Source: Chelydra serpentina
Taxonomy: Eukaryota > Chordata > Testudines > Chelydridae
Direction of reading: 5' to 3'
Assembly (NCBI GenBank): GCA_037349315.1
Contig: JBAIAC010000057.1
Coordinates: 2,418,001 to 2,482,000, forward strand
Length of the DNA: 64,000 nucleotides
Part shown: piece after piece, positions 24,526 through 52,800 of the stretch
How positions within the stretch are numbered: position 1 is the stretch's first letter
Layout: each line of letters opens with the position of its first letter
Notes under the pieces: generated by a model
What the model saw: only the letters and a program-made list of their open reading frames with translations
Databases searched by the model: none
What the model was told of the DNA's origin: nothing
Position numbers and translations under genes: made by a program

Positions 24526-25594
24526 GGAGCCGGCCTCCTCCGCAGCACGCGCTACACGTAGGACGGAGGGGGCGGTGCTTCGGGAGCGGGGTCAAAGGTC
24601 CCCTCGCTGGGAATGGGGCCTCATGGGGGCGGGGGGGTAAACTCCCAGTGGGGGGTGGGTCCAGATTTGGGGTGGGGGGGAGGTGATGATGAACTGGGGT
24701 TGGGTCAGGGGCCAGGGTGGCCAACCCATGTGACTAACCTGGATCCTGAACTGGGCAGGGAGGGAGATTTTACAAAGAGAGCGTAGGGGCTGCGTGTAAC
24801 CGTGGCCATTCAAACCCTTTCAGACAGAAGAGTGGCTCTTTCCCTCGCAGCCGTGACTTTACCCTCTCTCGCTGCTGACCCAGCCTTGAGGCCGTTCTCC
24901 GCCGGGCTTTCTGAAACCTCTGCATGTGACCGGGAGGGGCCGACCCCCAGGACTTGAGACGGTTCATTACTGGAGAATAGGTCGTCCACCCACTGAATGG
25001 AGCTGGAGGCTCAGCGAGAGGCGTAGACCCTTCTGCAGGGCAGGGGGAGCTATGGAAACATGGGCGTTAGAGGGAGATCACGAAGCCTATACTCTGCTTC
25101 TGGCCAGTACTGGGTTAAATCCATTCTCCCTGTGATGGGAAATGTCAGGACGTGAGAGACAATTCGGCCTCTCCTGCAGGTTGTGCCATGGGGTGCAGGC
25201 ACCCTCCCTGAAGCGGGGAGGAAGCTGTGCCAATCTGGAAAGGACACCACAGAGGAGGTTCAAAGGGAAAGAGCTAGTTCACATGAATCAGCTGCAGAAA
25301 ACACAGGCAGCCTTTGCCAAAGCCTGATGAGCTGGCAGTTTCAGAACAGGCCTGCACGGAGTTGCTGCGGCGGCCTTTGCCCAGATGCTGCTTCCTTGTT
25401 TAGAGCTCTGCTCCCGCCTTTCTGCAGCCATCTCTGCACTAGAATAAGAAACCCACAAGTTATGGCCTAAAAATTCATGTGTTGAGGCAGGCACGTGCAG
25501 TGTTCACAGCAGGCACTGGGAATGTGCAAACTGGCCTAATGAGTGGCAAATTCAAGGGATTGGAATCTGGCTAGGAACCAAGAGGTTTAGAGGC

Positions 25595-25722
25595 TGGGTT
25601 AGAGCAGAGGATCCTGAGTCTGGACTCTCGAGTTCTGTTCCTGGTTCCTCACTGCTTGAGTCTGGGCAGGTCACTTCACTTCTTTGCCTCAGTTTCCTCA
25701 CCAGAGAGAGCGCAGTAATGGG
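25595..25722 (+). repeat. MIR SINE fragment
   Basis: GTCTGGACTCTCGAGTTCTG, then GAGTCTGGGCAGGTCACTTC and TTTGCCTCAGTTTCCTCACC follow the MIR consensus (B-box-like GAGTTCTGTTCC, CORE GGGCAAGTCACTT, CCTCAGTTTCC). Confidence 0.75.
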
Positions 25723-26564
25723 GCTCGTCTCCTTAGCAAGCCTGCTGCCCAGGCTTCCTACATCTGGATCTGCAAAGCCAGGCAGAGAATCTCCTGAGAA
25801 CTGACTCATGGTTTTTCAGCATTCGGATTCCTGCCTCTGCCTGAAACTGGAACTGAGGCCATTTCTTCTGACCTTTTGGAAACTGAACAAGTATGTATTT
25901 ACAGTTGCTTTTAGCCTTAGGCAGCAACTGGAGGGTCTGGGCTTGTTCCAAGCCACCTCTCTCCGCCCAAAGCTGGGAAGTTCCCCATGTGGGTGCCCAC
26001 TCCTAGTGATTCCTTTGTTGCATGCTGCAGTTTAAGAATCGTCCTGATGGCTTTCAGGAAGTCTGGCTCTGGGGGCAGCAAGGCATTGCTTTCTGCAGGG
26101 GTGGGAAGGTGGCAGAGCAGCACAACGGGCGTGGAACCCCTGCCTTCTCTTCAGAAAAGTGCCTGTTTTCAGAAGCAGTTAAGCAAACAGCTATTGTTGT
26201 TTATAGGCGCCAAGACAGAGGAGTCTGGATTATCTTTCACTGACCTTTGAAATTACCCAGGGCTGCTCTTATGATTTGCAGGACCCCAAACTATCTGCCA
26301 GGGAAAAACAGCAGGAAGTTGCCTCCCCCCCTATGCCTGCTGCTAATGAGAGATGGTCTGTGTTGGAAAGCTGCCCTGGGATGGGATGGGGCCTCCATGG
26401 CAGCAGAAGCCCAAGTGATTGTTGGTTTCTCTATAAGCCTTGTAGCTGGAAAGATTTGTGTGTTCACAGCAGGGCCCCGCTGCTGCCACTACCGAGCTGC
26501 TCCTAGCCCACACCTGATTCACAATGACTCTTTCCTTGATGGGTTGCCCGGAGTCTTTATAAGC

Positions 26565-26690
26565 TAGAGATCAGAGCATGGGGCTTGGTTTGAGATTCTG
26601 CCATTGACTCACCGTCTGGGCCTGGGCAAGACTCTTAATCTCTGTGTGCCTCAGGTTTCTTACCTGTCCAATGAGGCTAAGAATAACTTG
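26565..26690 (+). repeat. MIR SINE fragment
   Basis: TTGAGATTCTGCCATTGACT, then GGGCCTGGGCAAGACTCTTA, ATCTCTGTGTGCCTCAGGTT and TGTCCAATGAGGC follow the MIR core in order. Confidence 0.75.
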
Positions 26691-27744
26691 CCTTCTTCAA
26701 GGGGGAAGGGTGTGAGGCCGGATTCCTTCGTGCGTGTACTGGGCTTCCAGCAGGGAAGGAGCTGAATGTTCTTTCCTTTATTTGGGGTGAAGGGCAGCTG
26801 TGACAGTCCCATGGCAAATAACAAAACAAAGGCCCAGCTGAGCTGATGCTGATTTCCAGCTGGAATCCAGTTGGTGCCTGCGATCTTTCAGGACCACACA
26901 TGCCACGGGGCCTGCTCAGCCGCCCCAGCGCTCTCTCTATAGACAGGCTCTTGTGCTAAGTGGAACTTCAGGGAGTTTTGCTCGGAGCTGACACCTGTTT
27001 CATTTATTTGCCCAGTTGAGCCTCAGGCCTTAGAACTCAGCCAATAAAAACCCAGCTCTGTACACTTAGGGCTCAATCCTCGGCCAATGGAAAGTCTGGC
27101 ACTGGCTGCAGCGGACTTGGATTGGGCCCACTGGGGCTATGCTGCCCGGCCTGCTTTGGAAAGACATTGTAGTGCCCAGGTAACTGCATCACAGCCAGCA
27201 AACCAAGCACCACCTGTCCCCTCCCCTGGGTGGCCAGTGGAGCTGGGCCCTTCCGAGTGACAAGTGAACACGCAGGGGACTTGCACGTTGGCCTTGTGCA
27301 GAAGCAGAGGGCAAGTTGTGGGAGAAGAGGGAAGATCCCTGGTTTGACTGAACCCTGCACTGCACCAGATGTGGCTCCGCCTCCTGGAGCCAATGCACGG
27401 GCTGTTCCCCTCCCATCACTCCGCAGGGTCCCTCCGGGACTGACACACGGACTGATCCCTGCTATTTACAAGTGGAAGGAAAATCTGGGGCTTTCCACAG
27501 GCCCGGCTTCTTGGAGCATTGCAGGGCTTGCCAGCATGGCCTGTGGGTTTTTCCACCTACAGATGGGATCATTTTAATTCCTCCTGCCAGAGGCCAATGC
27601 TCCATCAGCCTCAGGGCTGGATTGGTGACCTGGTGCTAACTCAAGGCCTCTGATGTCTTTATGTGTGAAATTGTGATGGCAAGAACTCACCTCCCAGCCT
27701 AACCCCTGATGTGTCCTCTGTTGGAACAGATCTAACAGGATGCC

Positions 27745-28005
27745 TCAGGGGCATGGAGGAGGGTCCTGAGTACACACCATGGTTCAATTCCCTACTCTGC
27801 CACTGACTCCCGACCCCGTGTGACCCAGGGCAAGTCACCAATCTCTCTGTGCCTCACTTCCCCAGCTATCTCCCAGCCCTTGTGTGTTGTTGATTTAAAT
27901 TCGAAGCCTTTGGAGGCAGGGACTGTCTCTGTGTCCGGGCAGCACCTGGCACAATGAGGTCTTGAACACAGTTGGGGCCTCTAGGTGCTGTTGTAATACA
28001 ATTAA
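27745..28005 (+). repeat. Long MIR/CORE-SINE with L2-like tail
   Basis: Starts with the tRNA-like GGTTCAATTCCCTACTCTGC (B box), continues TGTGACCCAGGGCAAGTCAC and TCTCTCTGTGCCTCACTTCC, then the tail GGAGGCAGGGACTGTCTCTG, GCAGCACCTGGCACAATGAG and GGGGCCTCTAGGTGCTGTTG. At about 260 bp it is the most complete SINE of this type here. Confidence 0.8.
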
Positions 28006-28263
28006 TCGTGAGTCATTTGCAGTCCCATTAAAAAGCATCGCTCCCGGGTGCCAGGCAGCCTGTGCGGCTGTGCTGGATGCAGCGCACAGGTCTCATAAAA
28101 TTCATGTCTTTGCCCCATGACTCCAGTGGTGTTAACAGGCCACTTCCCCTTGGATGATCCCTTCGAATGTGCGTTGACTCCTCGTGTGAACAATCTGGTC
28201 CACCTTGTATTGAGCGGTGACGCTCCGAGTTCCTTTCCCAGGCCTGAAGCAGAGCTGTGGAAG

Positions 28264-28328
28264 CTCAGAGCTTGTCTCTCACCAACACAAGTTGGTCCAA
28301 TAAAAGACATTACCTCACCCACCTTGAG
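28264..28328 (+). mobile_element. Right half of the same MITE as at 22616
   Basis: CTCACCAACACAAGTTGGTC, CAATAAAAGACATTACCTCA and CCCACCTTG match the right arm of the element at 22616-22790. The left arm is missing. Confidence 0.75.
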
Positions 28329-29224
28329 TCTAATAAAATCCATGTCGTTGGCCCGTGGCTTCTTACCCACAGTTGCTGCTGCTTGCTGGGCTGGGAGGGG
28401 ATGGGGGGTTCAGCTCTCTCTACACTGTCCCAGCCTCTTCCTGGGAGCAGTAGCCCTGGGAGAGGGACACCATTGCTCCTTACTCTGCCTCCAATGTCCG
28501 GGCTGAGTGCTGGGAGGGTCCCCCACCCCCTGTCCAACCGCACTCCCTCCCTCCCTCCATGTGACGTTGTAAGGAAGGATGGGCCATTTGATCTGGACAG
28601 ATGCCACAGCAGAGCAAAAACCACTGAGGTGGGAGGCCCAGCTGAGAGCAACGCTGATCCGGGTGCCAGAACAGCCACAACACTCCCTGCTGGGATGGCT
28701 AAAATTAGTCACCCTGGGGCCCCTGTCAGTGCTCCGGAGCGGAGCTGCGCCAGGGAGTGCAGCAAAGCAGTGTTCTTGGGGTACATCAGGCAAGAGCTAT
28801 GGGGAGCGTAGTGTCCCCAACCTTGTCACTCAGCTGGTCACCTCCTCACCAGCTAGACATGGGAGGAGCATCCTGCAGCACAGGGATGGGGTGGGCATGC
28901 GCATGAGAGTGGGTTTCGTGACCCACAGCTCCATTGAGCCCACCAGCAGAGAGCCCCCTGCTGGGCCCAGGCAGGAACTCCCTCCCCTCAGGGCACTATT
29001 GGGTATATGACCCGCCACTTTCCCATCTGGTCTGGAGCCCTGGCCCTTTAAGAAACAACAATCTAGTGCTGATAGGAGCCGACTTAGGTCAGATTCCAGC
29101 TGCCAGAGCTGGGAATGGATCTCGGCTTCCGCTGGTTCTGAACCCCCTCCTAAGACCCCAGGGTGTGCTTCGACCGTTGGGTGCAGCCCGGGCACAACCT
29201 GACATTGCTTTTGAGCAGGAAACT

Positions 29225-29350
29225 CTGTGTTGACTTTGCCATGCTGTGTGACCTTGGACCCTGTCTGTGCCTCAGTTTTCCCATCCCGTATAATGGGGGC
29301 ACAGTCCTCTGAGCACTGTGAAAGGAAGAGTCTCGCTCTTTGGTTATTAT
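29225..29350 (+). repeat. MIR SINE fragment
   Basis: GTGTGACCTTGGACCCTGTC, TGTGCCTCAGTTTTCCCATC and ATAATGGGGGCACAGTCCTC match the MIR core. A short ATTATTA-rich stretch follows. Confidence 0.7.
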
Positions 29351-31319
29351 TAGCAGCACTGCTGCTGTAGTGTTGGGCTGCAGCTGGACCTGCCCTGGCT
29401 CTGCTCCTGGCACCGACAGAGCCAGCACCATCAGTGCCATGTTCCTGCTGCCTTCCAGCCTGATGACACTTGGAAAGAATGCCCCCGGAGGCCCCTCTCC
29501 CACCCTTGCCAGGCGTTGTGGGTGGGCAGAGAGGAAGCCAGCGAGAGCCATGCACCAGGGCACGCTGACCTTGGTATACTGAGGGGGGCTGAAAATAGAC
29601 CCCCAGGGTGTCATCAACATATTAGAAAGGAACAACAGCTGAGCAGCCAGCTAGAGGGGGAGGGGATTCCCGGGGGCAGGGTTAGGAAGTAGATTTAACG
29701 CTTTGAGGAATCTGTTCCTCTAAGGGAGCAGCGGGATCCTGGGTCCCCAGGGCTGGAGCCAGGCTGGCTGTCTTCGCAGGCCGGGGCAGAAAGTATCCAT
29801 CAGCCCACCACAGAAACCTTCCCCAGCAGCGCATCCCTCCGCTTCTGTGATGGGGGACGAGTGGGCTCCCCAGCCGTTGGGCAATAACGACTGCTCCTTG
29901 GCATCTCAGCAATTAACACAACCCTCACTGATCCTTTTCTTAGTGTGCATGTTACAGGCCTGGAGGCTAGCGACACAGGGCAGAGGCCAAAGGGGAGACC
30001 TTACCACAAATGGCTAAGAAAGGAGCTGCCTTGCACGACTGTTATTCACTCGTACTTGTGCTGTGGTGGGCTGGGCACTGCCTGGTCACACCCCAAAGAG
30101 ACAGTCCTTGCCCTTACACTGTCAGCATTGCAGCAGGCAGCATAAGCATCTGGCTAGCCCAACGCTGACAGCTCTGCCAGTCCCAATCCCCCAAACCACA
30201 CCAAGCCAGGAGCGAGATCGTGATGTCTACAAGACATCCCCAACCACCGGGCTCGCTGTGCTAGGACCAGCTTTCCCGAGAATCAGAGACCTTCCAGATA
30301 AGAAACAGACCTTGCAGGTAAGAGGAAGTTCTGGATAGCAGATGGTTCCTAAGCCTGGCTGGGCTGTGCCCACAGACACACTACGCTGGGGGTAGGCCCA
30401 TAGCTACAGGGTGTTTGTAATAAACTCTCAGTCAAAAAGAACTAACAAACTCCGACCTCTCCCCACTTGGGCTGCAGGGGTGGGCAGCAGGCTCATGGCC
30501 TGGGGAGAAGTGCAAGCAACTTGTTCTTTAGGGAAGGTTTGGGTTTTGTGAAAAATTCAGTATCAAAAAACCATTCGCCTCCCTTCTCCTCTTTGATTTA
30601 AACCCTATGTTTACATTTTAAAGGGAATTTTACATTTTAAATCCGTGTTTAGAGGCTTTCTGGTGAATGGAAAATTTCAGGAAAATTTTTTAATAAATGT
30701 TACGATTTAAACAAAAAGTCACAAAAAGAATTTGGTGAGTTGCGAATTCTGCAAACGGAATCAGCTGCACAATTCCCCCCCCCCACCCCGCGGGCTGGAA
30801 AATGAACTATCAGCTCCTGCTGGCTGGAGCTCCAGGGTCCTGCTCTGCTCCTTTCAGGCACCTCCTGGGCTCAGTGCAGCTGCACCAGGGCTAGGACTCA
30901 GTATCCTGTAGTTAACTAGAGCTATCCATGCTCTAGTGCATTTTGGTGCCTGACTAGGAGAGAAGCCAGGGCCTGCTGGCATCTCACGCCCCATCCGCAG
31001 AGAATGAAGAACACAAAGGTTGCTGCCATCTCCTGGACTGCGGCGGTAATGCAGCAGCATCTCTCCCAGCTAGAAGATTAAAGAGCAAGGGGTGGCAGGC
31101 TGGGAAAGGCCAGGCTGACCCTTGGTTCCCTGCACTGGGCCCAGCGTGGCACGGGAAGGCCATGTGCATTTGGCTCCAGCTTCGCGTGAGAGGCGCCGGC
31201 GTCACCGGCTGGAGATGGTAAGAGACTGGTGAGCCTCCCTCCCGCCCAGCGCAGGGGGCAGAGGCAGCGAGAGGGGCCGGGGCCGACCGGCGGGCCCCGA
31301 GCGCGCACACAGAGACGCG

Positions 31320-31931
31320 GAGGCGGGGCGGCTCTTCCGTTTTATTGTTCAGATGCATAACACTGTCACAATGGCACCGAGCGAGGCGGGCGCGGCCCCG
31401 GCGGCCCCCTCCCACACACAGCACCGACACCCGCGCCCGCGGCGTCCCGGGAGCGTAGCACGTCGTACGGGGGTAGTGGTCAGAGTGGCACCGAGCGGCT
31501 GGCTGGGCCCAGCTACAGGAGGTTACATGAGATCGAACCCTAGACCCCTGAATGCGGCCGGCCAGTGCCAGCCTCCTGCGCCCTCCAAGCTGGTGGGACG
31601 GGCCCTGCCTCCTGCACAGAGAGAGCTGGGCCTGGCGCGCGTCCCTGATGTCACACGGAGCTTTATTTACATTATTCACATACACTGTCCCCAGCAAGTT
31701 AAATAACTACATTATTACACCACACGTCGGGGGGCGGCGCGGTAGGAACCGCTAGGAGGGGCGGGGGTGTCAGTCTGATAAGGTGCATGTTAAAAACGAA
31801 CAAAAAGAGAAACCAAGAGTCCCTGGGGCTGGTGGGTGTGGGGGGGCACGTCCCGGCCCCCCCGCCCTGCCCGGTTCATCCTCTTCATGGGGCGGTAGGT
31901 GGGAGTGACGTGGCTTTTCTTCTGGTAACAG

Positions 31932-31939
<8 letters not shown>
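31320..31939 (-). CDS. MAP7D1: MAP7D1 last exon: 8 coding bases and the 3' UTR
   Basis: The acceptor TTTCTCACAG is followed by AACTCTAG. With the G carried over from exon 17 this gives Glu-Leu-stop (TAG at 31932-31934), so the protein ends PPQVTEL; I recall QVTEVL in human. The remaining roughly 610 bases are 3' UTR. Longer open frames across this segment ignore the splice site. Confidence 0.85.
31341..31346 (-). terminator. Distal poly(A) signal of MAP7D1 (AATAAA)
   Basis: AATAAA on the minus strand about 590 bases after the stop codon; cleavage is expected near 31320. MIR-bearing intergenic sequence follows. Confidence 0.7.
31662..31667 (-). terminator. Proximal poly(A) signal of MAP7D1 (AATAAA)
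   Basis: A second AATAAA, in the context TGTAAATAAAGCTCC, about 265 bases after the stop codon. Use of this site would give a shorter 3' UTR. Which is dominant cannot be told from sequence. Confidence 0.55.
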
Positions 31940-49883
<17,944 letters not shown>

Positions 49884-52800
49884 CTGAAACACAGAAGCAG
49901 AAGAGAACAAGGTCAATCCTTCCCCAGAGCCCAGGCCGGCCCCACGCACGGGCCCCAGGGCAGATCTCCAGCCACGCGGGGGGGGGACAGGGGACAGTGT
50001 GCCAGAGCCCAGCTCTGCCACCCCACCCCAGCACTCCGGACTACGGCCTCACTCAGCAGCGACCCCAGCCGGCCGCGTGCCGGGGCCAGGGGTGATCGAC
50101 GCCCGCTGCCCGTCTGCACTGGGCCGTAGCGGCTGAGAGGGAGCCAGTCGGCGCCACCCACCCCCCCTCAATGGCCACTGATTATTTTAACCTCGAAAGA
50201 GGAACCGAGGACGGGATGTGAGAAGTGACACCGAACAGGGCCTGTGACTCACAGCCTGGCACCCACTCCCAGCTCCCCGAGTACCCCTCTCCTCCCAGCC
50301 CTCCGCAGCCCCTCCACCTCTGCCAGGCATGGGGCAGCCCCTGGGGCCCCCGTGTGTCTCATACAAGGGCCACCCCATGCTTGCCCTCTCAGGCCCGGGC
50401 AGGGGGCTTGGCCTCAGCGGAGGAGGCTGGGCTCGGAACCGCCCTGTCGGTGAGTGGCTTGGCCAGGGCGGATTTCACACCAAAATGGCCCCGTACCAGG
50501 CAGGGAGCCGGCCAGAGGGCCAGAGCAGGGTGTCTGTGGGGACCCAGCCAGCCCTGCCCCCTGGGAGTCAGCCTGCCATAGGCCAGCCCACGGCAGCTCG
50601 CGCCCCACCTGGCCTGTGCCCCGCCCCCCGGCACTGTGATGTGCCTGGAGCAGAACCACAGACAAAGCCCCCCGGTGCAGCACGAGTAGCCAGGGTGTGG
50701 GTCTCTGTGGGGCGTGGTGGGGCAGGACCCACAGGCCGGACTGGGGGAGGGGAAGATCTGAAGGAAGCAAAGGGGACCCAGTGCACAGGAACCAGGCGTT
50801 TTCTCCCCCGAGGCTGCATGGATGGTGTCCCAGCATTGGCAGGGCCAGCGAAGACCAGAGCATGACGGAGGGGGCAGGGCGGGGGGATGGAGGGGCAGGG
50901 TTGGGGGCCGGAGCAGCAGCTGGCTGGCTGGGTGGGACGCAGAGGCCCTGGTGTCCCAGGGAGATGGGAGGGCCAAGCCGGAGGCTCCTTCAGCCAATCC
51001 AGGGCCATTGGCATCCCCAAGGAGGGGAACGGCGTTACCCCAGGGACAGGACTGGCCACTCAGGGCATTGCTGGGCCCGATCCTGCAGGCCCTGCCTTGC
51101 CCCCTTCCGAACACAGCCGTACCCCCCGTGCTACATGGGCCAGGCACAGCGCGTCCCTCTGGCCAGCTCACACAATGCACAGAGCGCCCATCGGCGAGGG
51201 CCTGGCACTGCCAGGCACCGGCCATCAGCCGGCAGGGCACAAAGCCACCCTGTTTCCCGTGGGAGCAGCTGCCTGCCCTGCTCCCAGGTGGGGGCTGAGG
51301 GTCCTGGATCCTTGGCTCGGAGCCAAGCCTGCCCCAAAACAGCACCACTCACAAGCGAAGGGTTCCCGGGGTAGGGAAGGGGAGCGCCCGGGGCTGGACT
51401 GACGGAGCAGGACCCCCCCACCGGCTGGCTGGGGGTGCGGCGCCCCATCCCTTCCCAGCGCTGGAGTGGGAGCTGCCTTTCCCAGCCCAGGCCAGTGCCC
51501 GCCCCCGACGGACGTCATCGCTCCAGCCAGCTCTGGTCCCGGCAGCAGAGACAGGGCCCTGGCAAGTGCTCTGCACACAACAATTGACTAACGCTGCAAG
51601 AATGTCCATGTGAGGCCGACGCATCTCCGGCAACAGAGGCAGCCTCCCCCGCGGGGCCGCCCAGCGCCTCCCGCACCCCACCCGCTCCCACAGGAAGTGA
51701 CAGACTGGGCCTGACCGGACGACGAGCGAGACACAGCAGGGAGAGCCCCCCCCCCCCCCACACACACACACTGCAGGGTTGCTGGGAGCCAGCAGAGAAC
51801 GGGGCAGGCTCCTGCCCATGGCTACAGGAGGGCGTGTTGGGAGGGCATCCCGCACCCCGCATCAGAAAGCCGGCCGGGCCGTTCAGCAGAGCTGGCAGGC
51901 TCAGCGCCGGTTCAGACACAGGCCGGCGGGGGCTGCGGTTCTGGGCTGAGGGGCACCGACGTTCCTTTGGGAGCGTGGCACCAAAAGTCACCGGAGGGAA
52001 GGTGCCACGGCTCCTTTGCGGCCTGGGGCTCAGGACACATCCCCCTTCGCTGGAGGCGCCCAGGTCACTGCCCGCTGACGTCCCCAGAGACGAGCGGGAG
52101 GCGTCGGCCCCCTCCGGCTGCAGCGGGGCCTGCGGGCGGCTTTGGAAGGCGCAGCCCCTTGGGAGCGGTTTATTCCAGCCCTGGCGTCGGGGCTGCCCGG
52201 GGCCATCACTGGAGCCAGGCAGGGATTCGCAACGCCAGCACGTGGGGACGGGAGCGGGGCCTGGATCCGGGGCTGCTGCACTAGTGGGTGGACGGATGGA
52301 CGGACACGTAGGAAGGGCCCGGACAGCCAAGCCGACGCCTGTCCCCACAGACAAGCCGTCGCCTCAGCCTGCCTGCTGGGCCCAGGCTGCCCCCCTCACG
52401 CCAAGGGGTCACAGACGCATCATTAGGCAGCACGGCCAACGGGAACAGTGCCTCCAGCCATAGGGCCCTGGGGGAGCGGGCCCACCAGATGCCAATCACC
52501 GTCCTGGACCACGTGGGCACTCTCCCCACGCCCGTGCCATGGCAGCAACATGGCCGGTGGCTGCACCGTGGCCCCATCAGCGCAGGAGCGCAAGCCTGGG
52601 AGAGGGCAGCAGCTGGGCAGTTTGGGAGGGGCCAGGATCCCACAGCGACTGGGGGCGGGAGCGGCCTGCAGTGCTGTGGGGTTCCTGGTGGGGCCATGAT
52701 CCAGGCTGGGGAGAGCGTGATGGCACTGCGCTCAGAACCCTCCAGGGAAAGGGACCGACCATGGCTGCTCCCTTCCCCCCACTCCCACCCCTAATGAGGA

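Larger units (their letters stand above)
23620..24600. promoter_or_regulatory. CpG island at the AT-rich/GC-rich boundary
   Basis: CpG density rises sharply from about 23.6 kb, includes a 21-base G run (23780-23800) and many GGGGCGGGG boxes, and falls after 24.6 kb. Long open frames on both strands here are a by-product of GC-rich sequence without stop codons. Confidence 0.8.
24600..31319. other. Intergenic gap between THRAP3 promoter and MAP7D1 3' end
   Basis: No exon or RNA gene recognised. It holds MIR copies (listed), the half MITE at 28264, and one AT-rich block at 30540-30760 (many AAATTT and TTTAAA runs) out of keeping with the GC-rich surroundings, probably an old insertion of unknown class. 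Confidence 0.6.
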
